Source: Desulfovibrionales bacterium | GTDB taxonomy: Bacteria; Desulfobacterota; Desulfovibrionia; Desulfovibrionales; Desulfomicrobiaceae | Length of the DNA stretch: 5,468 nucleotides | Direction of reading: 5' to 3' | NCBI GenBank assembly: GCA_012727515.1 | Contig: JAAYGZ010000421.1 | Location: 1 to 5,468, forward strand | In this document: in pieces, positions 1 to 4,877 of the stretch | Layout: each line of letters opens with the position of its first letter | Numbering within the stretch: position 1 is the stretch's first letter | Notes under the pieces: model-generated | The model's input: only the letters and a program-made list of their open reading frames with translations | Told to the model about the DNA's origin: nothing | The model's database searches: none | Made by a program: the position numbers and the translations under genes

Positions 1-1360
1 ACTCATTGCCTATACCTGCCCAGCCATGTTTTCCGATGACATCAAGCAGTTCTGCCATGCCCGACTCATGACAGGCAGGAAGAATCCAGTCAGCCCCACG
101 TAATGAGGAAACGCTGGCATTGGCCACAGCAGCGCACATGCCGCATTGGGCAAACATGGGAGCATCATTTTCTGAATCACCCACTGCAATGGAATGAAGC
201 AAGGGCCACTGGGCTTCCTGGAGAATTGTACGCAGAGCAAGGCCTTTATTGCCGTCTTTGGGCAAAAATTCCAAGAATTGCGCATCACTGCGGCAGCAGG
301 CCACACCAAATGTATCGGCGAGTTCGCGCAAATCCTGCTCACGTCTTGCATCATCATCTTTGACGATACAGAGGATTTTTAACAATGGTCCTGCTTGGTT
401 GCTGGCTACAGGCCGTATTTCTCCATATTGTTCAAACAGATCACTTAGTGCGTCTGTCCAGTGACAGCCAGTCTCAATGCCTCCGGTGCGATACATAACC
501 ACCGGAAGCCCCATGCTTTCCAGGCGCTGCGCCAAATGTGTAGCGTCTTCAGGGAGGTGTGCAAGCAGACGAATGGTTGAATTATGCAGCACGCATGTGC
601 CGTTCACCGCAATATGGGGCACATCAACAAGGTGCAACTCCTCAACAAGAGCCCGAATGCTATCGGGGTGCTTGCCTGTGGCCAGGGAAAATCTGCCACC
701 CTGCAGAACATAGGCGCGGAGAGAATGGGCATTGCGCTTGCTCAATGCCTGTCCTGGACAAATAAGCGTATTGTCCACATCGCTGAAAATCCATGGCAGT
801 GGGGTGGCCTGGAAAGCGATATGCATAAACGTTGTAAACCAGCGCCGGACATGACTGACCATATCCGTGGCCCGGGCTGCTTTGCCTGGATTATCAGGAT
901 TTCTGGTGATGATGTCATTAAGGCGCTGGCCAAAGGAAACACGCCCTCCTACACCTGCAGCGCGCCAATCCGCAATGGTGACAGCCTGAACCAGCCATTG
1001 CGCAGCATCAATGACCGGGCGTGCAGCATAGAGTCCGGCTACATGAGGAAGCGTTGCTGCTTTGTGCTCTGCCAGGGAATGGCGCAGCACGCCTTCGACT
1101 ACCCAAGGGTCTTCGCCATATTTTTCTAAAAAAAGAGCTCCGTCCAAGGGGTGAAATTTGTAGTGCTGTATGGCAGGCGCATAGCCAATATCGTGCAGCA
1201 GAGCCGTGCGCTGAAGCAGCGCGCTTTGGTCTGGGCTAAGCTGGACAGAAGTGGCAAAATCATGAGCAAAGGCGCTGGCGTCATGCATGTGCGCCAAGCG
1301 CGGGCGGTTTTCTGCAAACAACTGTGTCAGATCAAAGGGCAGCGTAAATGCATTGGCCAT
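1..1360 (-). CDS. HD-domain / HAD (Cof-like, type IIB) phosphohydrolase fusion, 3' end cut by the window edge
   Basis: Reading the minus strand from the ATG at 1360 gives about 453 codons with no stop before the left edge, so the C-terminus is missing. Residues about 20-135 form an HD phosphohydrolase domain: an early RLAH (H24), the HD pair in LLHDIGY (H56, D57), FHPLDGA (H70), VLRHS (H94) and a closing TIADW (D131). A linker of about 55 residues follows. From about residue 190 a HAD hydrolase begins: motif I FSDVDNTLI (nucleophile D194, acid/base D196), motif II LATGK (T228), motif III NKG (K372) and motif IV GDSENDAPM (D395, N398, D399). The long cap between motifs II and III and the GDxxND form fit the Cof/HAD-IIB group. 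Both active sites look intact. HAD-IIB enzymes act on phosphorylated metabolites and HD domains on phosphoesters or nucleotides; the actual substrates are unknown. No signal peptide is visible, so it is probably cytoplasmic. The start is supported by GGAGAG five bases upstream. Confidence 0.88.
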   Translation of the reverse strand, partial: MANAFTLPFDLTQLFAENRPRLAHMHDASAFAHDFATSVQLSPDQSALLQRTALLHDIGYAPAIQHYKFHPLDGALFLEKYGEDPWVVEGVLRHSLAEHKAATLPHVAGLYAARPVIDAAQWLVQAVTIADWRAAGVGGRVSFGQRLNDIITRNPDNPGKAARATDMVSHVRRWFTTFMHIAFQATPLPWIFSDVDNTLICPGQALSKRNAHSLRAYVLQGGRFSLATGKHPDSIRALVEELHLVDVPHIAVNGTCVLHNSTIRLLAHLPEDATHLAQRLESMGLPVVMYRTGGIETGCHWTDALSDLFEQYGEIRPVASNQAGPLLKILCIVKDDDARREQDLRELADTFGVACCRSDAQFLEFLPKDGNKGLALRTILQEAQWPLLHSIAVGDSENDAPMFAQCGMCAAVANASVSSLRGADWILPACHESGMAELLDVIGKHGWAGIGNE

Positions 1361-1485
1361 AGAGGCTCTCCGTAAATGTATGCGTGGGCAGGATGGGCAA
1401 GAGATGTGTGCGCAGGCAACTGAGATGTGCATTGCATAATAGCTCTTTGTTTGCCTACGTTACTCTTCTGGCAGAGGCAAGGCAG
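1361..1485. other. Short intergenic gap with an imperfect direct repeat
   Basis: This 125-base gap separates the lipoprotein gene from the fusion gene, both on the minus strand. It has no clear intrinsic terminator, so read-through is possible. It holds GAGATGTG twice (1401-1408 and 1422-1429, 21 bases apart), each preceded by GGCAA (1396-1400 and 1415-1419). An odd palindrome TGCATTGCA (1428-1436) touches a minus-strand TATTAT (1441 down to 1436) that could be a -10 box. No convincing -35 box was found for it, so an own promoter for the fusion gene is only possible. Confidence 0.35.
1366..1371 (-). promoter_or_regulatory. Ribosome binding site of the HD-HAD fusion gene
   Basis: On the minus strand GGAGAG lies five bases before the ATG at 1360. 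It decides the start of this long frame, since no other well-placed ATG in this frame has such a site. Confidence 0.7.
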
Positions 1486-2058
1486 CTATTGAAGGCGAGT
1501 CTGCACGGAAGGAATGATGTTTTCCGTGTGTGTGGCTGATTGTGCAGCGCGGAGCCGGATGTAGGGCAGCACAAAATCTGAAGAACCAAGAGCCACGCCA
1601 TCGCTGGTCCGCAGGATACGAGTATTGACGTAAATTTGACGCTCAATAACCGTGTAGGTGCCAACCAAGACAGAAAAAGCTTCGGGATCAGCGCTTATAT
1701 CGTTAATATCTCGTGAGAGAGCAAAAACTCCACTTTCCGGGCGAATAATGAGCTGATCTGTCCGCAACTGTATTTCGCTAATGGAATAGCCAAGCTGACT
1801 CAAGCGAGAGGCAATTTGTTCTGAAAGTAAGCGCCCAAGATCATTGGAGTCGTCAACATTTGCAGAATTTACAAAAGAGGCAGCAAGCATGGGCAAAGCC
1901 TTAGCACCACTTGTTGCTATTTGTTTGTCCAGATGCGCGGCGGCTTTGTAGCTGGTTTCCAATAAGCGTGGATCTTTTTTTGCTGAACGATCAGACAAGG
2001 TATTAAGTGTGACACAACCTTGCATACATATTATAAAAATAATCAGATATCGAGTCAT
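1486..2058 (-). CDS. FlgO-domain family outer-membrane lipoprotein
   Basis: This 190-residue protein has a short hydrophobic N-terminus (residues 4-14) ending in MQGC, so C15 is the likely lipidated cysteine. The -3 and -2 positions (M, Q) are not the classic L-A/S, which makes the lipobox acceptable rather than ideal. The core resembles the FlgO domain: LGRLLSEQIASRLSQLGY (residues 74-91), a ARDIND-like stretch SRDIND (115-120), then VLVGTYTV (130-137), IYVNTRIL (142-149) and a closing FVLP (162-165). FlgO of Vibrio is an outer-membrane lipoprotein linked to flagellar stability and motility, but members of this domain family also occur away from flagellar genes, as here. Its role in this organism is not shown by the sequence. 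The start is supported by a GGAGA site four bases before the ATG. It lies upstream of the HD-HAD gene on the same strand and is divergent from the binding-protein gene. Confidence 0.85.
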   Translation of the reverse strand: MTRYLIIFIICMQGCVTLNTLSDRSAKKDPRLLETSYKAAAHLDKQIATSGAKALPMLAASFVNSANVDDSNDLGRLLSEQIASRLSQLGYSISEIQLRTDQLIIRPESGVFALSRDINDISADPEAFSVLVGTYTVIERQIYVNTRILRTSDGVALGSSDFVLPYIRLRAAQSATHTENIIPSVQTRLQ

Positions 2059-2062
2059 ATTT

Positions 2063-2067
2063 TCTCC
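2063..2067 (-). promoter_or_regulatory. Ribosome binding site of the FlgO-like lipoprotein gene
   Basis: On the minus strand GGAGA is placed four bases before the ATG at 2058. It supports this start and hence the short signal peptide. Confidence 0.6.
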
Positions 2068-2071
2068 GGCG

Positions 2072-2111
2072 CTGTACAGAACGCATGTTCATTGGATTTC
2101 ATATTTTGAAA
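2072..2111. promoter_or_regulatory. Cluster of three short dyads in the divergent intergenic region (possible operators)
   Basis: Three inverted repeats lie within 40 bases: CTGTACAG (2072-2079), GAAC-N4-GTTC (2079-2090) and TTTCA-N5-TGAAA (2097-2111). The first two share a base. The middle one has the same core as the GAACNNNNGTTC SOS box of Bacillus LexA, but that match is short and the host is probably not a Firmicute. The third overlaps a candidate -35 box for the plus-strand gene. Binding by a regulator is an inference only. Confidence 0.3.
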
Positions 2112-2131
2112 GCATATTTCGTGCCTATTAT
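2106..2131 (+). promoter_or_regulatory. Weak candidate promoter for the ABC binding-protein gene
   Basis: TTGAAA (2106-2111) and TATTAT (2126-2131) resemble sigma70 boxes, but the spacer is only 14 bases against an optimum near 17. The AT-rich setting in the divergent gap and a position about 110 bases before the gene make it plausible. It should be treated as a guess. Confidence 0.25.
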
Positions 2132-2147
2132 GTCTGACCAGGTACAA

Positions 2148-2199
2148 ACCCGCTGCTGGGCCGGCTACACGGGTATTGCGGCTTTAAGACCCTGCGGGT
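2148..2199 (+). promoter_or_regulatory. Possible structured leader with mutually exclusive stems
   Basis: ACCCGC (2148-2153) can pair with GCGGGT (2194-2199), enclosing a second stem GCCG (2160-2163) with CGGC (2179-2182). Alternatively ACCCG (2148-2152) can pair with CGGGT (2170-2174), which would break the outer stem. A six-T run (2213-2218) lies 13 bases after the outer stem, too far for a standard terminator. The layout recalls an attenuator or riboswitch, but I do not recognise a known class and short GC stems occur by chance. Confidence 0.25.
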
Positions 2200-2239
2200 A
2201 GGAACCATTATCTTTTTTCATCCATATTCGAGGGACACC

Positions 2240-3199
2240 ATGAAAACAATACTGCTGCTGTGTGCCATGCTTGTATCTGCCTTGCCGTGCTTTGCCAAAA
2301 CATATGCGATCTCTGTAAATCAGTTTGTGGAGCATCCATCGCTGGACGCTGTGCTGCGAGGCTTTCAGGACAGTCTGAAAGCTCAGGGTGTGGAGGCTGT
2401 ATATTCTGTTCATACAGCGCAGGCCAATGTGGCCACTGCCAATCAGATTGCGAGTCAGATTGCAGGCGAAAAACCAGATTTAGTCTTGGCGATTGCCACT
2501 CCATCAGCCCAGGCATGTGCTTTGGCTATTAAAAAAGCTCCGGCCCTGGCGCAGGCACCGCTTCTTTTCACGGCTATCACTGATCCTGTTGCTGCTGGCC
2601 TGGTTACTGATCTGGAGCAGCCCGGTAAAAATATTACTGGCGTTTCAGATATGTTGCCTGTGGCTCAACACATAGAAATGGTGCGTACCTTTTTTCCAAA
2701 CCTGAAAAAACTGGGAATGATTTACAACGCTGGCGAGGCCAATTCAAAGGTCACGGTGAGCATGGTGCAGGCCGAAGGGGCGCGTCTGGATTTTACAGTT
2801 ATTGAGGCGGCTGTGGCTAAAACCAGTGATGTGTACCAGGCGGCGAAATCTCTGGTTGGCAGGGTTGATGCCATATATCTGCCCACAGATAATACAGTTA
2901 TTTCAGCGCTTGAATCTGTCCTGAAGGTTTGTGAAGAAGAAAAACTGCCTGTGTTTTCCGCTGATGTGGATTCAGTGCAACGTGGTACTGTGGCTGCCCT
3001 GGCCTTTGATTATTACCAGCACGGCTATCAGACCGGAGCAATGGCCAAGCGTCTGCTTGTTGATGGAGCACAGCCTGCGACAACCCCGGTTGAGTTGCAG
3101 AAGGAACTAATTTTACATCTTAATAAGAAAGCAGCTCAGAAAATGGCTGTTTCTGTTCCAGATACAATTTTGCGCTCTGCTGATAAAATTTACGAATAA
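2240..3199 (+). CDS. ABC transporter substrate-binding protein, DUF534/TrpX-like family
   Basis: This 319-residue secreted protein starts with a type I signal peptide: K2, a hydrophobic core at residues 4-15 and probable cleavage after CFA (A19). The mature part shows the marks of the ABC_sub_bind family (PF04392): NQFVEHPSLDAVLRGFQDSL (27-46), KPDLVLAIATPSAQA (78-92), PLLFTAITDPVAAGLV (107-122), GKNITGVSDMLP (129-140), a LGMIYNAGEANS stretch (158-169) and YLPTDN near 214. This gives two Rossmann-like lobes around a ligand cleft. Relatives include TrpX, linked to tryptophan uptake, but the ligand here cannot be read from the sequence. The length is normal for the family. The ATG has GAGG (2230-2233) six bases upstream. 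The permease and ATPase genes usually found next to it are absent: the following gene is an amidohydrolase. It may be an orphan receptor or work with a transporter encoded elsewhere. Confidence 0.9.
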   Translation: MKTILLLCAMLVSALPCFAKTYAISVNQFVEHPSLDAVLRGFQDSLKAQGVEAVYSVHTAQANVATANQIASQIAGEKPDLVLAIATPSAQACALAIKKAPALAQAPLLFTAITDPVAAGLVTDLEQPGKNITGVSDMLPVAQHIEMVRTFFPNLKKLGMIYNAGEANSKVTVSMVQAEGARLDFTVIEAAVAKTSDVYQAAKSLVGRVDAIYLPTDNTVISALESVLKVCEEEKLPVFSADVDSVQRGTVAALAFDYYQHGYQTGAMAKRLLVDGAQPATTPVELQKELILHLNKKAAQKMAVSVPDTILRSADKIYE

Positions 3200-3208
3200 T
3201 CAGGTAAT

Positions 3209-3231
3209 GCAAGGCAGTTGCCTGCTTTTTT
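3209..3231 (+). terminator. Bulged terminator-like hairpin with six T, abutting the next start codon
   Basis: Ten bases after the binding-protein stop, GCA (3209-3211) and GGC (3213-3215), separated by one bulged A, pair with GCC (3220-3222) and TGC (3223-3225) around the loop AGTT. Six T follow at 3226-3231. The form is that of a weak intrinsic terminator. The ATG of the downstream amidohydrolase begins at the very next base, so the element also lies in that gene's translation initiation region and may act as an attenuator. Confidence 0.5.
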
Positions 3232-4344
3232 ATGTATCCCTGTATCTATAAAGCCCGCCGTATTATCACGCTTGATCCAGATGTACCAGAAATCTGGGAT
3301 GCAGGTCTTGCGGTTCAGCATGGTCGTATTGTGGCTGTGGGGCCGTGGTCTGAACTTAAATCCTGCGGCCCGGTCCATGATCTCGGGCCAGTGACTCTGG
3401 TGCCAGGCCTGATCAACGCGCACGCCCATCTGGAGCTTAGCCATCTTGCAGGGGCTATTCCGCAAGGTTTGGGCTTTTCTGCCTGGGCAGACAGCTTGTT
3501 TGCTCTGCTTCGCACCTCAGCCCGGAAGCAAAATTCTGCACAATCCTTCAATGATTACGTAGGCCAGGGCCTGGCGTGTGTGCTTGATGTGTGCAGCAGA
3601 CCAGGGCACACATATGCCCAGCTAGAACAGGCGGGTATCCATATTGTTTCAGTGCAGGAATATGCCGGGCGTGTGCGTAAGATAGATGATACAGCAAATA
3701 CACTGACGTGGAGCAGGGCGGCCCATGCCTTGTATTCTACTCAGGCAGAGTTTGTGGTGCAGCTGAAGCAGTGGTGTGAGAACCAGGGGAAGGTTTTTTC
3801 TATCCACCTTGCAGAAGTGCCTGGAGAAAATGAATTTTTTGTGCATGGCCAGGGTCAGTTTGCCGAATTTCTCCGCGCCCGGCGTATCCTGCCCAAAAAT
3901 TTTCAATCACCTGGTCTTTCTGCTGTGGCCTATGCCAGGAGTCTGGGCGTTTTGAATGCCCGGACCCTGGCTGTACATTGCGTGCATGTGGATGATGCTG
4001 ACATTGACGTGCTGGCTCACAGTGGAACGCGAGTCTGCCTGTGCTTGCGCAGTAATGCCTGGATTGGCGTGGGCCAGCCGCCTGTTGCGGCCTTGCATGA
4101 GGCAGAAATTCCTTTGTGTGTGGGCACAGATTCCCTGGCTTCGAACACAGATCTGGACATATGGGCTGAATTGCGGGCTGTGCGTGCGGTATTGCCCACT
4201 ATCACCCTGACAGAACTACTGGCCATGGCCACACGCATACCAGCAGAGCTGCTTGGACTTGGGCAGGAGTATGGTCGCCTGGCTGTTGGAAACCGGGCGT
4301 GCTGGGCTGTTCTTCCTGAAGATTGGGCTGAACTGCCGGTCTGA
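3232..4344 (+). CDS. Amidohydrolase-superfamily deaminase (SAH / aminodeoxyfutalosine deaminase-like)
   Basis: This 370-residue cytoplasmic enzyme has the composite fold of metal-dependent amidohydrolases. A small beta domain (YKARRIITLD and VQHGRIVAVG, residues 6-37) leads to PGLINAHAHLEL with the HxH pair H64/H66. Next come IHLAE (H192, E195), AVHCVHV (H249, H252), the segment CLRSNAWIGVGQPPVAAL (271-288) and GTDSLASNTDLD with D300. All expected metal and catalytic positions seem present. This subgroup deaminates S-adenosylhomocysteine, methylthioadenosine or aminodeoxyfutalosine. The last reaction (MqnX) belongs to the futalosine route to menaquinone and would suit an anaerobe, but the substrate is not proven. 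At 370 residues it is shorter than the roughly 430-residue SAH deaminases and closer to the MqnX type. The ATG at 3232 is the only usable start: an in-frame stop lies at 3205-3207 and no start codon lies between. No Shine-Dalgarno sequence is present near it, which is odd. Confidence 0.85.
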   Translation: MYPCIYKARRIITLDPDVPEIWDAGLAVQHGRIVAVGPWSELKSCGPVHDLGPVTLVPGLINAHAHLELSHLAGAIPQGLGFSAWADSLFALLRTSARKQNSAQSFNDYVGQGLACVLDVCSRPGHTYAQLEQAGIHIVSVQEYAGRVRKIDDTANTLTWSRAAHALYSTQAEFVVQLKQWCENQGKVFSIHLAEVPGENEFFVHGQGQFAEFLRARRILPKNFQSPGLSAVAYARSLGVLNARTLAVHCVHVDDADIDVLAHSGTRVCLCLRSNAWIGVGQPPVAALHEAEIPLCVGTDSLASNTDLDIWAELRAVRAVLPTITLTELLAMATRIPAELLGLGQEYGRLAVGNRACWAVLPEDWAELPV

Positions 4345-4362
4345 TTTCTTTCATATAAAAAA

Positions 4363-4396
4363 CACCAGCCCAGAAAGCAGACTTCCCGGGCTGGTG
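4363..4396 (-). terminator. Intrinsic terminator of the ferredoxin/oxidoreductase operon, between convergent genes
   Basis: CACCAGCCC (4363-4371) and GGGCTGGTG (4388-4396) form a perfect nine-pair stem with a 16-base loop. On the plus strand six A (4357-4362) precede it, so minus-strand RNA ends in the stem followed by six U: a classic intrinsic terminator for the ferredoxin gene ending at 4417. In the plus direction no T-run follows, so it may stop the amidohydrolase transcript only weakly. Confidence 0.88.
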
Positions 4397-4416
4397 CAAC
4401 AAAAGTATGTGGCAGA

Positions 4417-4866
4417 TTATTTTTTGCGTTCCAGGCTGAGCGCGTGCGTGGTGCAGGCCGTGACACAGGCTGGTTGCAATCCAGCATCCAGACGATCCAT
4501 GCAGAAATCGCATTTGCCGATTACATTTTCATCTTCCAGAAGAACAGGAATGTGCCACGGACATGCCGCAACACAGGCCTCGCAACCAATACACAGATCT
4601 TTAATCACATAGACCAGGCCGTCAGACTCACGACGGACCATGGCTTCTGTGGGGCAGGCTTCTACACAGGCAGGATCTTCACAGTGATAGCAGCACTGAT
4701 ACGAAGCCTTGAGCACAATTTTGCCCTCTTTGAGTTCTGGCCCTTTGCTCGTGTGTTTGGCAAACTTAATGCCTATTGGGTTATTATTCTTGACCTTGCA
4801 ATGCACTTCGCAGGCCTTGCAATGGATACAGCGATCTTTGTCCAGCTTCATTCTATATATGCTCAT
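4417..4866 (-). CDS. Four-cluster [4Fe-4S] ferredoxin subunit of a molybdopterin oxidoreductase (PsrB/PhsB/DmsB-like)
   Basis: This 149-residue protein carries four cysteine quartets for four [4Fe-4S] clusters: C13-C16-C19-C23, C59-C62-C67-C71 (followed by P), C92-C95-C98-C102 (followed by P) and C119-C122-C134-C138. The order CxxCxxCxxxC, CxxCx4CxxxCP, CxxCxxCxxxCP, CxxCx11CxxxC is that of the electron-transfer subunit of CISM enzymes such as polysulfide, thiosulfate or DMSO reductase. It passes electrons between the catalytic subunit and a quinone-reactive anchor or other donor. There is an extra cysteine, C58. Relatives are commonly near 190 residues, so this is a compact version with trimmed loops but all clusters kept. 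No signal peptide is seen; such subunits usually travel with the Tat-exported catalytic partner. It lies nine bases after the catalytic gene and directly before a terminator, so no membrane subunit follows in this operon. Confidence 0.92.
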   Translation of the reverse strand: MSIYRMKLDKDRCIHCKACEVHCKVKNNNPIGIKFAKHTSKGPELKEGKIVLKASYQCCYHCEDPACVEACPTEAMVRRESDGLVYVIKDLCIGCEACVAACPWHIPVLLEDENVIGKCDFCMDRLDAGLQPACVTACTTHALSLERKK

Positions 4867-4871
4867 GTCTG

Positions 4872-4877
4872 CCCCCT
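4872..4877 (-). promoter_or_regulatory. Ribosome binding site of the ferredoxin gene overlapping the upstream stop codon
   Basis: On the minus strand AGGGGG lies five bases before the ferredoxin ATG at 4866. Its first two bases are the last two of the TAG stop (4878 down to 4876) of the catalytic gene. The overlap suggests translational coupling of the two subunits. Confidence 0.6.

Noticed and set aside
10..357. Minus-strand open frame of 115 codons
   Set aside because: It lies out of frame inside the HD-HAD gene; the in-frame reading carries the HAD motif IV GDSEND, while this one has no family features.
584..1129. Plus-strand open frame of 181 codons
   Set aside because: It is antisense to the HD-HAD gene, has no recognisable domain, and the opposite strand carries clear HD and HAD motifs.
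2158..2179. Sigma54-type -24/-12 promoter around TTGC at 2176-2179
   Set aside because: The GG that should lie twelve bases before the GC pair is missing (positions 2166-2167 read TA).
2130..2201. 23-codon frame as a leader peptide ahead of the binding-protein gene
   Set aside because: It has no ribosome site, only one tryptophan codon, and its ATG overlaps the candidate -10 box, so it would not be transcribed if that promoter is real.
4017..4487. Minus-strand open frame of 156 codons
   Set aside because: It runs antisense to the amidohydrolase, crosses the terminator and overlaps the end of the ferredoxin gene; its composition is not protein-like.
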